Shown: positions 32,180 through 44,706, numbered from the stretch's first letter. The stretch is DNA of 64,000 nucleotides from Rapana venosa (GCA_028751875.1 CM054167.1:21489056-21553055); one strand, 5' to 3'. Made by a program: numbers and translations. Notes: generated by a model not told the origin, from the letters alone.

Positions 32180-32374
32180 CTTCTCTTTGTTGTATGTCGA
32201 TGCCCTAACTGAACTCACACACTGATTGTTCATCTGATCTGTATGTACTGTATCTATAAACAATGATTTGTTTGTGTTGGTCTGTCAGCATGGATGGCAT
32301 GTATAATTTATAGTGTACATGGTGTAGACTGAGTTCAGACATTGGCTTTGCTTTGTGGAGCAATTGTTTGTTGG

Positions 32375-32413
32375 TCTCTCTCCTCTCTCCTCTCTCATCT
32401 CTCTCTCTCTCTC

Positions 32414-32447
<34 letters not shown>

Positions 32448-32503
32448 CTCCTGAGTCTTTCTCTCTCTGTCTATAGATCTGTCAGTCTCTCGCTCTCTCT
32501 GAG

Positions 32504-32535
<32 letters not shown>

Positions 32536-32954
32536 CTCTCTCTGTGGAATGTATTCTTGTGGATTGAATTTTAATGTTGATCCATTGTCTTTCTAAAGAA
32601 TTGTGTATACTTGTTTCAGTTCCCACATCCCTCTCTCTTCCTTCCTTCCTTCTTCTCTGTCTTTCATCACCCCCCCCCCCCCCCCCCCCCCCCCACTTCT
32701 TTGAATAAATCATTCAAATTCCAGTTCCCCTCTCTCTCTCTCTGAGTCTCTCTCTCTCTCTGTCTCCCCCCCCCCCCCCCCCCCCCCCTCTCTCTTTCTC
32801 CCTCTCTCTGTCTCAGTCTCTCTCTGTCTCTTTCTTTGAGTCTCTCTCTCTGTGTCTGTCTGTCTATGTGTGTGTGTGCGTGTCTCTCTCTATCTCTGTC
32901 TCTCTGTCTCTGACTCTGTCTCACTCTGTCTCTCTCACTCTCCTCTCTCTCTCA

Positions 32955-32986
<32 letters not shown>

Positions 32987-33150
32987 CTCTCTCTCTCCTC
33001 TCTCTCTCTCTCTCTGTCTCTCTGTCTCATCTCTCTCTCTCTCTCTTCACTCTCTCTCTCCTCTCTCTCTCTCTGTCTCAGTGTCTGTCTGTCTCTGTCT
33101 TTGTTTCTCTCTGTCTGTCTGTCTGTCTGTCTCTCTGTGTCTCTCCTTAC
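32375..33150. repeat. Long polypyrimidine tract (TC)n with poly-C runs
   Basis: (TC)n blocks broken by CTGT repeats and two poly-C runs (about 25 C at 32669-32694; about 23 C at 32766-32789). Adjacent Ser/Leu frames are artefacts. Confidence 0.93.
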
Positions 33151-33194
33151 CCCCCTTCTTTTGTGTGTTTACAAAACGTTGACCATATGTTCGG

Positions 33195-33373
33195 ATGGGG
33201 GCAGGATAGCCTAGTGGTTAGAGTGTTGAGCTCACAATCTGGCAGCGAGTGTTCAAGCCACCACAGAGGCACCCGTTTAATGGGATTTTCCCCCCTTGGA
33301 GTTGATATATCGGTGCCAACTCCACTTCGCAGAAATTCCTTGGATGAGACTATAAACAGAAGTCCCATATATT

Positions 33374-33430
<57 letters not shown>

Positions 33431-33650
33431 TGTGTGTGTGTGTTGCATGTATGTATGTATGTGTGTATATATACACACACACATACATACATACATGCAA
33501 TACATACATACATAAACACACACACACACACACACACATGCGAATGCACACAGAAATTAAAATCCTGTGCACACATACGCTGTAACACAAAATCTCACCA
33601 TTGGTGAACCTCGGAGCTCTAACTGAGGAACGGAAAAAAATCCCCAAACA
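33195..33650 (+). mobile_element. tRNA-derived SINE type 2 interrupted by (TA)n/(GT)n palindrome
   Basis: Head GGGGCAGGATAGCCTAGTGG and centre up to AAGTCCCATATATTATATAT at 33380. The hairpin tail (CTCACCATTGGTGAACCTCG) resumes at 33592. The 33370-33545 spacer is microsatellite and palindrome. Confidence 0.78.
33368..33545. repeat. (TA)n and long palindrome
   Basis: (TA)n at 33368-33427, then a near-perfect 58-bp inverted repeat (33443-33500) from TTGCATGTATGTATGTATG to CATACATACATACATGCAA with a TATATATA centre, flanked by (GT)n on the left and (AC)n on the right. Confidence 0.9.
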
Positions 33651-33775
33651 AATCAACCCGGCAAACAGACAGATGAATTGAATACACCCCTTCCCCCCTT
33701 TAAAGGAAAAAAAAATCTTGAATTAGATTAAAACTTTCATTCACTCATAAAAGACCTCATAACTCAATGGATTTC

Positions 33776-33828
<53 letters not shown>

Positions 33829-34539
33829 GTCAAATTTTTATTTCAGATTGTACATTGAATTAGTAATGCATTTGCTCGTTTTTTAATTTTTTATCAAGCC
33901 ATCTATGTAGGAACAAAAACCGGCTTGATCAATATTATCCAACTACATTGTTATCATAACCAATAATAATAAAACTAACTCCAAAAGAAAAATAGAAACA
34001 GAGAAAAAAAGAAAGAAAACACAAACACACACACACTCACTCACACGCGACCAAAAACAAAAAAATCTCATTAACAACAAAAATGGACCCCCCCCCCCCC
34101 CCCCCCCTCCCCAAACAAGAAAAATACACTGCATAACTCGTACACACATACACACGTGCACACGCACACACACACACACACAATGCAACGCAATATAACA
34201 CAACACAACACAACACAACACACACTCACACACATTCATACACACACGTACAAACATGTGCACATGTGTGTGTGTACGTGTGTGAGTGTACGTGTGTGTG
34301 TGTATACATGTGTCTGTACACGTGTGTGTGTGTTCGCACACGTGCATGTGTGTGTGTGTGTGTGTTCGCGTGTGTGTGACAAAGTGAGGTTGATACTTGC
34401 TAGTGAAGCCTTTATTCAGCAGGTAATGAATTGACACTTTGTGTGCATATTCTGTGGGGTAGAGAGAAATGGGACTAGATGTTTGCAAAGTAATTAATTG
34501 GGAGGAGAGAGAGATATTTTACATTTTTATTGTATTCTT

Positions 34540-34880
34540 TTATTTTATTCTTTTATTTTGAGGATAATGGAATAAGCATTTATGTGCTTTTTTTTCATCC
34601 AGTCCCCATGCATATGTAGTTTTGTAAATTTTATTATCTGTTCTCATGGCACAAAATGACCTACTTTTTAAAAAAGCGGAACTGGTTTTAACGTGTGCGC
34701 AAGATTTCTGCATGCGTTCGCACCCGGGACCTCGGTTTATAGTCTCATCCGAAGGACTTTTAGGGGGAGTGGAGTTGGCATTGATATTAACTCCAGAGGA
34801 AAAATCATCTTGAATGAGAATTGAACCCGGGTCAGCAGATCACGAATACATCACTCCAACCACCAGGCTATCCCGTCACA
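34540..34880 (-). mobile_element. tRNA-derived SINE type 2 with AATAAA-type tail
   Basis: Head at 34878 (TGACGGGATAGCCTGGTGGT in minus sense), central block with TATAAACCGAGGTCCC and tail ATTATCCTCAAAATAAAAG. Further tail-only fragments in the same orientation lie at 34965-35070, 35090-35240 and 35350-35465. Confidence 0.8.
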
Positions 34881-35869
34881 GAGGGAGGAAGGGAGGGAGG
34901 GAGAGTGTTTGTGTGTGTGTGTGTGTATTTGTGTTTATTTTATTTATTTATTCTTTTTTATTTTATTTATTTTATTCTTTTATTTCAAGGATAATAGAAT
35001 AAGCACTCATGTTCTTTTTTTCATCCAGTCCCTGTGTGTATGCAGTTTTTTTCAATTTTGTCATCCATTCACATGTGTGTGTGTGTGTTTATTGTTTTCT
35101 TTCAAGGATAGTGGAATAAGCACTCATGTGCTTTTTTCATCCGGTCCCCCTTGTGAATTGTATATTTTGTCATCCATTCCCACCGGCACACAATGGCCTA
35201 CTCTTCTGAAAAGTGGAACGGGTTTTAACATGTGTGCAAGGTGTGTGCGCACACGCACACGCATGCACATGAACATGCTCACACATATGTGTGCTGGCAT
35301 ATATATTGTATATGTGTATTTTAAAAAATTAATGTTTAATTTTTGTTGATATTCTTTTATTTTGAGGATAATGGATTTAACACATGTGCTTTTTTTTTTT
35401 ACACCCAGTCCCCAACTTTGTTAATTGTCATCCATTCCCACTGGCATACAATGGTCTAATCTTCTGAAAGTGTGCGTGTGTGCGCGTGTGTGAGTGAGTG
35501 TGAGTGTGTGTGTATCTGTTTTCAGGGCACTTTAGCAAGATACTTAGTGTGCATGATGTGTGTGGGTGGAGAGGAGGGACTGGCTGTGCGCACATCATTG
35601 ATTGCCTCAGGCAAATTAATCAGTCAGTTAGGAATTTGAACTTTGCGTTGCAGGTTAATATGCTTGCTCACACACATGCATGCAGGCTTGCACACCTAGC
35701 GCCTCACACATGACTTTACACCAGACATGGACATACAGACACACACTGACACAGAGGCAGACACAGACTCAGACAGAGAGACAGATAGAACATGGCATGC
35801 ACGAATGCATGCACACACACACGCACAGGTACACACACACAGGTATACACACACAGACACACCCAGACA

Positions 35870-35877
35870 CAGACACA

Positions 35878-35960
<83 letters not shown>

Positions 35961-35984
35961 ACACACACACACTGACACACACAC

Positions 35985-36042
<58 letters not shown>
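35870..36042. repeat. (AC)n microsatellite
   Basis: About 165 bp of AC with a few CTGACAC interruptions; further AC runs at 39940-40020 (80 bp, pure). Confidence 0.95.
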
Positions 36043-36046
<4 letters not shown>

Positions 36047-36544
36047 AGCCAGACAGAGATGTATAACTTTCCATTCACACCACCAGATTCAGTAAAAGAA
36101 AAAAAAAAGGAAAAGCTAGGGCACAGATGATGGAGTACACTCTTTCCCCTAGTGGGAAGGACTCCCTGAGGAGTGCAGGAAAAACCAACAGAGAGGAGTG
36201 TCACCTGACTGTAACAGGCTAACGTGTCATGTCGTTAAGTGGTTTCTTAGCTGGCTCAAGTTGTTCAAGTATGCGAACCCAGTCAGAAAGCAAATTCTGG
36301 AATTAATTTCTTAACCACTTCAGTACATCGCTTTACATAAACTTTTGATGAAAAGACAAACCCGATAAAATAGCAATAAAAAAAAAAAGAAGATTTAATT
36401 AAATAGAAAACCAAGAGGGAAGGTTGCAGGATGTTGCTTAGACATTCACGTTTTTGAAGTCAGAACACAGCTTCCTAGATCAAAATGGCGAAAGACAAAA
36501 CATGGCTGCAGACACACAAAAATTTCACCTTTGGTGAACTTTAG

Positions 36545-36835
36545 AGCTTCATCATCTTCTTCTTCTTCTTCCTTTTTTTGTCATGTTTCTCCCAGGGGAG
36601 GGTTGACATTGATGAGCCTTCTCCATCTCTCTCTGTTTTGAGCTTCCTCCTTATTTATGCCCCTTTCTCTAAGATCATCTGCAATACAGGCAGCCCAGGT
36701 CTTGCTAGGTCTTCCCATTGGTCTCTTTCCATCCACTACGAAGTTCATTGCTTTTTTTTATGATGTGGTGGTCTGCTTTCCGTTGAACGTGCCCAAACCA
36801 GTGCAGTCTATTGGTACTAGCTACAGACTTTAGAC
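36545..36835 (-). pseudogene. RTE/BovB-style LINE C-terminal relic
   Basis: The minus strand reads LHWFGHVQRKADHHI, then a short frame slip, NFVVDGKRPMGRPSKTWAAC, IADDLRERGINKEEA and NPPLGET before a stop, and then a (GAA)n tail. The (L/G)HV.R..D...GRRP.GRP..TW signature is typical of the C-termini of LINE ORF2 proteins of this kind. Only the last about 100 codons remain. Confidence 0.7.
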
Positions 36836-37329
36836 TTTAGAGCTTCAGCTGAAGAACAAAAAAAACAAAAACCAACCCCCCCTCCCCATCCCCCCAAACA
36901 ACCCCTTAGTGGAAACTGCGAATGTAAAACGAATACTCTCTTACCAAATATAATACTCAGCATTCCATCAGAAGTTTCCTCAGGAACTTTTTCAAACTTG
37001 GGGGATAGGGTGCTTGGCGGGGGAGTTTTCATCTCTGGTGAGCGTACATGTCCACTTTAGGACATCAGTCACTTAAGGACACAACCAAACACTCTGGGAA
37101 TCCATTCCCTTCTGCTGGATTCAGTTTGACTTGAGGCTGCTGTGTCAAGACCTCCTTGTCTTCTCTCTGTAATTATTGGTCTGTCTGTCTGTCTGTCTGT
37201 CTGCCTTGTCCGTCTGTCTTGTCTGTCTCAGTGTCTGTCTGACTTTCTGTCTGTCTGTGTGTATTGTGTTGTATTGCACTGTGTTGTATTGTTTTGTATT
37301 GTATTGTACTGTATGCCACGTTCAGTCAT

Positions 37330-37420
37330 TCAGACAGATTTATCTGTGTGAAATCCTTCGAGCTGCTCTCTTTGGGGAGAAAAGTGTCGCCACAAGAGCA
37401 GCGCCACTCATTTAATAAAA
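37330..37420 (-). mobile_element. SINE type 3, 3' fragment
   Basis: GTGAAATCCTTCGAGCTGCT, CTTTGGGGAGAAAAGTG and GCCACAAGAGCAGCGCCACT match the 3' conserved part of type 3; it ends in A-rich sequence. Confidence 0.7.
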
Positions 37421-37602
37421 ATAAAAGATTACACAAGTATAATTTTTATCATCTGTCTGTCTGTCTGTCTGTCGGTCTGTCTTTATTTCTCTCTCTCTGT
37501 GTCTCTGTCTCTGTCTGTCTGTCTGTCTCTCTCCCTCAGTGTGTGTGTGAGAGAGGGAGGGTGCATATATTGTGTGTGCTTACAAGTACATGTGTGTGTT
37601 AC

Positions 37603-37680
<78 letters not shown>

Positions 37681-37734
37681 CTGTGTGTGTGTTACTCTGT
37701 GGTGTGTGTGTGTGTTACTGAGTGTGTGTGTGTG

Positions 37735-37766
<32 letters not shown>

Positions 37767-38299
37767 TGTAATCCATTCCCCATTAGATCAAATTGAAGGT
37801 TGCTCTCAGAGAATACTTTCTCTTCTTCCACTACTGCAGTAGTGTAATTTATTGGGTGGTCTGTCTGTCTGTCTGTCAGTCAGTCAGTCTGTTGGATTCC
37901 CTGTCACAGTGTCAGATCAAATTTGAAGATGTTCTTAGGATGATACTTTCTCTTATTCCTCTACTGTAGTCTGTAGTTTAATTATTGGATGGTCTGTCTG
38001 TCTATCAGTCTGTTGAATTCTGTGTTAGATCAGATTTTAAGTGTGTTCTTAGGATACTTTACCCTTTCCACGACTGTCATGTAATTATTCGATGGCCTGC
38101 GTGTCTGTCTGCCTGCTTGTCTGTGTGTCTGTCTGTCTGTCCGTTTGTATGTCTGTTACCTCATGTATTCCCTAGGCTCTGTCAGACCAAATTCAAAGCT
38201 GCTCTTGGAAGACTTTCTCTCTTGTAGTGTGTGTAATTATTGGATGTCTGTCTGTCTGTCTGTCTGTCTCAGTGTCTGTCTTTTCATATGTCTGTTTCA

Positions 38300-38725
38300 G
38301 TGTCTGTCATCTTAAACATCCAGATCATGGTCGTCGCTCTTTCTCTATTTCTGTTCCATCCTTCTGGAACAACCTTCCTCTCTCTCTTTGACAGAGGCCT
38401 ACCTACATATGACACATTTAAATCCAGCCTCAAGACATATTTGTTTCAAACCTAACTTTTTCCCTCTTTTCATCTCAAAACTGCCCCTGGCTTCAACAGC
38501 CAAAATCCCATTACCCTGCCAAAGCCTACAACCTGTGTGTGTGTGTGTGTGCGCACGCGCACATGTGTATGTATATATAGGTGCGTACATTTGAATTTTG
38601 TTTAAGCTTTTTGATAGTTATTGGCTGCATGACTGTAAGAATATGTTGAATGCAAGCGCTCTGATTTGTCTTTGCAAGATATAGCGCTATATAAATTCCA
38701 TTTATTATTATTATTATTATGATAT
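38300..38725 (+). pseudogene. L2-like LINE 3' end relic
   Basis: LPTYDTFKSSLKTYLFQT at 38396-38455, then a 3' UTR with GTGT/GCGCAC repeats and the tail GATATAGCGCTATATAAATT and (TTA)n. It is collinear with 57000-57390. Confidence 0.85.
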
Positions 38726-39204
38726 AAGTTTAATTTGATGCTGCACTGAACTACATGCTGTCTTTCTTCCTTCTACTGTTGTGTACTTATTGGTTGGTCT
38801 GTCTGTCTAATGTCTGTCTGTCCATCCATCCATCTGTCCGTATGTGGGTCCCTCTGTCAGTCAGTGTGTCAGTCAGTCAGTCTGTTTGTCCATCAGTCTG
38901 TCTGTCTGTCCATGATAGTTTTGTTGGCTCATCAGAAACAAAAGTTTCTGTCTGTCTGTCTGTCTGTACATGATGTGAGAGTTTTGCTGGCTCGTCAGCA
39001 GCACAAGTTTCTCTGTGAAGATCTCAGTGCAAAAACTACTTCTCTAAATGCACGCAGCGGCATAAAAGCTGAGGTAGAATTATTTTATCTTTTTCTTCGG
39101 CACAAGGTTCGGATGACTTTGATGGGTTTTGCACAGGTCTGTAGCAAATGTCCGCATTGTTTGTTGCGGGTCTAGATAGAATTTCATCTTTCACAAGCTT
39201 GGAA

Positions 39205-39475
39205 TAAGAAGAAGGTGGCAGGACGGTCAAGACATTCATCTGCCTAACAAGTATAAGACGTGAGGTTCTGGGTTCGATTCCCAGCCTTGCCCTTTCTTCT
39301 CACTTTTGACGAGAAATTCGAACTGAATGCCAAAGTCCTTCGGATGAGACTGTAAACTGAGGCCTTGTGTGTGAATGCATGCAGAACATTTAGTGCACAG
39401 GTTAAAAACCTGTTCTGCCTTTTTTGGAAGAGTATTTTGTGCTGGTAGGAACGAGCATTTGAAGAAGAAGAAGAC
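39205..39475 (+). mobile_element. tRNA-derived SINE type 4 (GGTGGCAGGACGGTCAAG head)
   Basis: GGTGGCAGGACGGTCAAGAC head, CTGCCTAACAAGTATAAGAC, an excellent B box in GGTTCTGGGTTCGATTCCCA, and the shared centre GTCCTTCGGATGAGACTGTA. It ends with (GAA)n-like AAGAAGAAGAAGAC. Confidence 0.83.
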
Positions 39476-39935
39476 GAAGAAGGAACAGATGACAAAATGT
39501 CAAAAACGCATGCACACATACATGTATTGTTTAGACACCATTCCCGAACTCGGGATACGGCTACCTAAATGGTGTGTGCGTGTGTGTGCGCGTGTGTGTG
39601 TGTGCGTGTGTGTATGTGTGTGTATGTGTGTGTATGTGCATCGTGCATGCGTGCGTGCGTGCGTGCATGGGTGGGTGGGTGTGTGTGGGGGAGGGGAAGG
39701 TTGCATAAGCAAAAATCTCACCACTGGTGAACCTTGGAGCTCTAGCCGAGGAACAAACAAACAAACAAACAGAAAAGCCAAGGGTAAGATTCTTCACCCT
39801 CCCTCCCAGTGAATTGTGTGTAGCATGTTGGTGCCATGGGGGGCGTTGGCATTGCTGGTGGCATTGCTGGTATGTTATGTTTTTTTCATGGGTTGTTGAG
39901 AACATCAGGAAAGCTGTTCACGCATGGTATGCACA

Positions 39936-40022
<87 letters not shown>

Positions 40023-40544
40023 AAATCTCTTGAAGCCTTCTGTGTCTAGCACCACCAGGGCCAAACTGTATTCTGGAATGTAATCAAAATATCACAGACT
40101 CCAAAAACACACCAAAATTTTTTGTTAGCAATCTTGTGTTTTTACATGGCCTAGGTTTGAGTCACATGGCTAACTCTTCAAGGATAGAGGGCAGGAGGGA
40201 GGTAGGAGGGGTGGGGGGGGGGGGGGGGGTGGAGAGGTGGGGGGGGGGGGGTGGAGTGGAGTGGATATAGGTTTAACGTAGACTCTTGTATATATATGAT
40301 TGTGAAAATATGCTTTTTTTCTTTTTCTTTTATTCTTTTATATCGAGGATAATGGAATAAGCACTTATGTTGTTTTTTATATCCAGTCCCCGTATGTATG
40401 CGGTTTTGTAAATTCTGTCATCTATTCCCATCTCTGTCATCTATTCTTGTGTGTGTGTATGTGGTTGTGTGTGTGTGCATTTGTGTGTGTGCATATGTGT
40501 GTGTGTGTGCACATACACACATGCATGCATGTGGTGTGTGAGAA

Positions 40545-40545
40545 A

Positions 40546-40629
<84 letters not shown>

Positions 40630-40635
40630 CACACA
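40545..40635. repeat. (GA)n followed by GACA repeats
   Basis: 80-bp AG run, then ACAGACAGACAG and a GT tract to 40706. Similar GA tracts at 42093-42150, 42483-42510 and 42548-42640. Confidence 0.93.
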
Positions 40636-40666
40636 GACAGACAGACCGACAGACAGACAGTACACA

Positions 40667-40706
<40 letters not shown>

Positions 40707-41004
40707 CGAATGTGTGTGTTTGTGTGTGTGTGCATGTAAGCGCACTTGCATGCATGTGTATGTGCGTGAGTGTACTTGCATGCATGTTATACATACTAAA
40801 GAACCCAGCTTGGTGAATGGGAGGGTGACGTCAGTCCTGGCCTGTAAGACAGATCATCATCAGTATCGGATACCCACAGTGTGGTGTGTCACTGTGTCAC
40901 AAGGTTTTGCACCAACACCAACTGGGAAATCGTTCTTCAGGCTGGGGGTTCCAGACGGTTAACACCCAATCCTCTCCTCCTCCTTTCCTTTCGTTTCCTC
41001 CTTT

Positions 41005-41462
41005 CGGGGGCAGGCCAGCCAAGCGGTTAGAGCGTTGAGCTCACGGTCTGACAGCACGGGTTTGAGCCACGACCGAGTCGTCTGTTCTGTGGATTCTCCC
41101 CCCCCCCCCCCCCCCCCCCCCCCCTCCCTCATAAAGTTAACCTCAGTACCGACTCCACTCCTCTGAAAGTCCTTCAGCGGAGGGGACAGAGTGCCTGACT
41201 TTTATCTCTAAACAAAAAAAAAAAGGTCCTTCGGAAGATACTATAAACTGAGGTCCCATGTGCGAATGTGAACAGAGCATCTTTTGCACATGTTAAAGCC
41301 TGTTCCACTTTTTTGGAAGAGTAGGCCATTGTGTGCCTGTAGGAACGGATGACAAGATTTACTAAACTGACTGCATGCACTTTGGGGGGGGGGGGGGGGG
41401 AGGCTGGATGTAAAAAACAGCACACGAATGCATATTCCATTATCCTCGACATAAAAGAATAA
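41005..41462 (+). mobile_element. tRNA-derived SINE type 2 with AATAA tail
   Basis: CAGGCCAGCCAAGCGGTTAG head, a 27-C run, a central block that appears twice (GTCCTTCAGCGG at 41168, GTCCTTCGGAAG at 41226), a 20-G run and the tail ATTATCCTCGACATAAAAG. The duplicated centre suggests an internal rearrangement. Confidence 0.78.
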
Positions 41463-41581
41463 TAGTAATGATAATAAATATCCTTACTGAAGTCCTACAC
41501 AGTAAAAACAAAAAACAAAATTGTTAAATTTAGAGTTGGTAATTATACGCTCATCTCAGTTCTAGATCCAAGGGCAAACAG

Positions 41582-41893
41582 AGTTAAGGTTAAAAGAAAA
41601 AAGGTAAAGGTGTCCCATAACCTGTCATAGAGGAGCGAGGCCTTAGAGACCTCACTTCTCTAGGGGCCAGCATATTGAGGGCGGCGCCCATCTCCTCTCC
41701 CTCGCTGCTTTACCTTCCCTGACCCTAAAGAGGCATGCACCCATTTACAGATGGGTGAACTGGGGGACTGTACTGAAGCCAATGCGCGCAAACGGTCACC
41801 CATTCAACTGGTAACCATGCTCGATGCTGCTTAACCTTGGCTGAGGGAAAGAGAGTGCTCTGACCACTGAGCTATCCCGTCCCCAGTTAAGGT
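41582..41893 (-). mobile_element. tRNA/5S chimeric SINE with 9-bp target duplication
   Basis: AGTTAAGGT at 41582-41590 and 41885-41893 flank a full-length minus-strand copy with the (AAAAGGTAAAGG)-type 3' tail. Confidence 0.88.
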
Positions 41894-42100
41894 AGTAATA
41901 AAAGGAGAATGTTGGGTATGGCAGTGCCATCCTGCGGGTGTGTTTACCGTGGTGTTTATGCCCCCACTCCTGCTGCTGCTGCTGCTGCTGCAGTATCCAT
42001 CATCCACCCAGAGGGGCTTAGCATTGAACCACACTCCTCTGTCTGGGGCCATTAAAAAAAAAGAAAAAAAGCAAGTCTTGGTGCAAGGGGGAAGAGAGAC

Positions 42101-42150
<50 letters not shown>

Positions 42151-42487
42151 TGGGGAAGTTAGCGGGGAGGGGGTGGGTGGGAGGGGAGGCGAGGCAGGCA
42201 GGCAGACAGACAGACAGAAATAGAGTGAGCCATGCAATGAGTCAATTAGAGAGACAGACCGACAGACGGAAAGGCAAAGAGGCATACAGATAACGAGTCA
42301 GTGAGAGAAAGAGAGAGACAGGGAGGGAGGGAGGGAGAGAGGAGGGAGGGAGGAAGGAAGGGAGGGAGGGAGGGAGAAAGAAAGAGGGAGGGAGGGAGAG
42401 AGAAGATCAGGCAGGCAGACAGACAGACAGACAGACTGACAGACAGACAGAGAAATAGAGTGAGACATAGGTAAAGTAAGTCAAGGG

Positions 42488-42518
<31 letters not shown>

Positions 42519-42546
42519 GGCAGATATATATATTTAATAGGTCAAT

Positions 42547-42619
<73 letters not shown>

Positions 42620-43039
42620 AAGAGAGAGAGAGAGAGAGAAGCGCTAGCGCTGATGAATAAACACAGAACTTTGTGGTTGTGGTAGCTCTTTGCCCTTTTC
42701 CCCCACAGTGCTTTTAATGCTCTTGTTTGCATTCATAGGCTGACTTTTGTTGTTGTTGTTTGTTGGTTTATGTGGTTGAAATTGGCTTTGGTGAACCTTT
42801 TGTGTGTGTGTGTATGTGTGTGTGTTTGTGTGTGTGAGAGAGAGAGAGAGAGAGAGGTAGAGAGAAAATAAATGATCTTTAATTTGCGGGGGTAAAGATT
42901 TTAGGTCAAGCCTAGTCTTACAATCTGTCCTTGTAAACATACATGTATAATGCGTACATCAGAAATGATCAGGAAAATATGGAAATCAATAAAATGTCAG
43001 GGAAAATACACAGACACAGACACATGCACACACTCACAC

Positions 43040-43076
<37 letters not shown>

Positions 43077-43089
43077 GTGTACACACCTG

Positions 43090-43165
43090 CACGAACCCAG
43101 AACCTCATTGTTTACTTGATAGGCAGGTGAATGTCTTAACCATCCTGCCACCTTCCTTCTTAGTT
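43090..43165 (-). mobile_element. SINE type 4 head fragment
   Basis: ACCCAGAACCTCATTGTTTA, CTTGATAGGCAGGTGAATG and CTGCCACCTTCCTTC (plus sense) match the type 4 head reversed. Confidence 0.7.
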
Positions 43166-43353
43166 TGGAGTAAGTCTGTGTTGATGTGGTGGGCAGGTTT
43201 ACATTTATTTATTTATTTATCTATTTATTTATTCTTTCTTTCTTTACTTTCTTTCTTTTATTTATTCTTTATGTTTGAGGATAATAGAATAAGCACTCAT
43301 GTAGGTTTAAAAAAAAAAAAAATCTAGTCCCGGTGTGTACGCAGTTTTGTAAA

Positions 43354-43757
43354 TCTTGTCATGGAAAAGTAAGGACTTAGTGATGCTTGTGTAGGCATTG
43401 CTGGGTGTTCTGTGGAGGTGGTGTGCATTAAGCCTGTGTTGATGTGGTGGGCAGGTTCACGTGGAAAAGTAAGGACCTTAGTGATGCTTGTGTAGGCATT
43501 CCTGTGTGTTCTGTGGAGGTGGTGTGCATCAAGCCTGTGTTGATGTATTGGGCAGGTTCACGTGGAAAAGTAAGGACCTTAGTGATGCTTGTGTAGGCAT
43601 TCCTGGGTGCTCTGTGGAGGTCGTGTGCATCAAGCCTGTGTTGATGTGGTGGGCAGGTTCACGTGGAAAAGTAAGGACCTTAGTGATGCTTGTGTAGGCA
43701 TTCCAGCATGTTCTGTGGAGGTGGTGTGCATCAAGCCTGTGTTGATGTGGTGGGCAG
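43354..43757 (+). repeat. 101-bp tandem array phased to the acceptor of F-BAR exon b
   Basis: Units start GTTCACGTGGAAAAGTAAGG at 43455, 43556 and 43657, with exact 101-bp spacing, and the real exon follows at 43758 with the same GTTCACGTGG. Each unit ends with GATGTGGTGGGCAG, a full copy of the acceptor. An earlier partial unit (43176-43198) is separated by a SINE fragment (43245-43360). Confidence 0.95.
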
Positions 43758-43905
43758 GTTCACGTGGGCTCGGGCGTTTGTGGACATGGTGAAGGAGATC
43801 CACGACCTGGCCGGTCAGCATGAAGTCATCGCCGAGAACCTGCAGAGCTCCTTGTCCAGAGACCTCCAGACGGTCGTCACGGAACTCAAGCAGGAACGCA
43901 AAAAG
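43758..43905 (+). CDS. F-BAR exon b (148 bp): AGQHEVIAENL helix
   Basis: Acceptor GGGCAG|GTTCACG and donor AAAAAG|GTAACA. It reads FTWARAFVDMVKEIHDLAGQ, then HEVIAENLQSSLSRDLQTVV, and ends in ELKQERKK. The AGQHEVIxEN motif and ELKQERK are diagnostic for CIP4/FBP17/TOCA-1 F-BAR domains. It leaves in phase 0. The exon's first 10 bases and its acceptor are repeated in an upstream 101-bp tandem array. Confidence 0.95.
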
Positions 43906-44099
43906 GTAACAGTTCTGTTGCAAGGTGTCTGGTCTGGTCTGATCTGATCTGATCTGAAGTGTCAGGGAGGGTGTATTATTGTGAGCCTGGTTGCAGAACA
44001 GGGTTTCTGTTGTTGAAGATCTGACGCAACGATCAGCAAAAGAATCTGAACGTGAAAAGAATTTGTTGCTATTGTTGTTATAATCATGATCAGTATTAT

Positions 44100-44133
44100 A
44101 TTTATCATCATCATCATTATTGTCATTGTGTTT

Positions 44134-44170
<37 letters not shown>

Positions 44171-44300
44171 CCACCACCACCACCACCACCACCACCACCA
44201 TTACATGAAAAGAATTTGCTATCATTATTGTTATCATCATTATCAATGTAATTATTATCATCATCATCATCATCATCGTCATCATCATCATCATCGTTGC
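44100..44300. repeat. (ATC)n / (ACC)n microsatellites
   Basis: Two diverged copies of an about 130-bp block with ATC runs. His-rich or Met-rich frames are artefacts. A CTT run follows at 44445-44505. Confidence 0.9.
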
Positions 44301-44706
44301 TATTAAAATGGCTGAATGTACATAGTATTTGCCAGTTTTAAAAAACATTTTCTTTTACTTGCGTCGACATATATCAGTGCATGCATCAGTCATAATGATG
44401 ACCGTAATCATTGTTATTTTTTATTATTGTTGTTATCATTTCTTCTTCTTGTTTCTTCTTCTTCGTCTTTTTCTTTTTCTTCTTCTTCTTCTTCTTCTTC
44501 TTATCAATATTAATTATCATTAAAGTGGCTGAGAGTGCACGGCTGTTGCCTTATCTTCTTCCTCGTGTTGACATACATGTATCAGTGCATGTGTTAAAAA
44601 AGTGTTGTCAATGTTATTGGGGATGAAAAAAAAATCATAAGGAAGTTTCAGAACACAGTTTGTCAAGCTTTTGTTCAAAGGTGTGTGAAAGAGTGTTGTG
44701 TGTGTG

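Larger units (their letters stand above)
37155..39010. repeat. Degenerate CTGT-linked tandem repeats
   Basis: Four to five diverged copies of a 110-150 bp unit (TTATTGGATGGTCTGTCTGT, CAGATCAAATTTGAAG, TTCTTAGGATACTTTCTCTT) at 37770-38265, with another at 38735-38810. A second pair (GTTTTGTTGGCTCATCAGAA / GTTTTGCTGGCTCGTCAGCA) is at 38920-39010. The L2 relic interrupts at 38300-38725. Confidence 0.75.

Noticed and set aside
39210..39295. Possible tRNA gene (GGTTCTGGGTTCGATTCCCA)
   Set aside because: Same head occurs at 27.9 and 58.3 kb with the same SINE body; no independent tRNA 3' acceptor stem.
41830..42055. (CTG)n next to an acceptor-like CTGCAG as an exon
   Set aside because: A CTG microsatellite explains the CAG; neither strand gives a convincing exon with both borders.
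43488..43792. Repeated CRHSxVFCGGxVHQACVDV frames before F-BAR exon b
   Set aside because: 101-bp array read-through; the spacing is not a multiple of three and the true exon frame is fixed by its phases.
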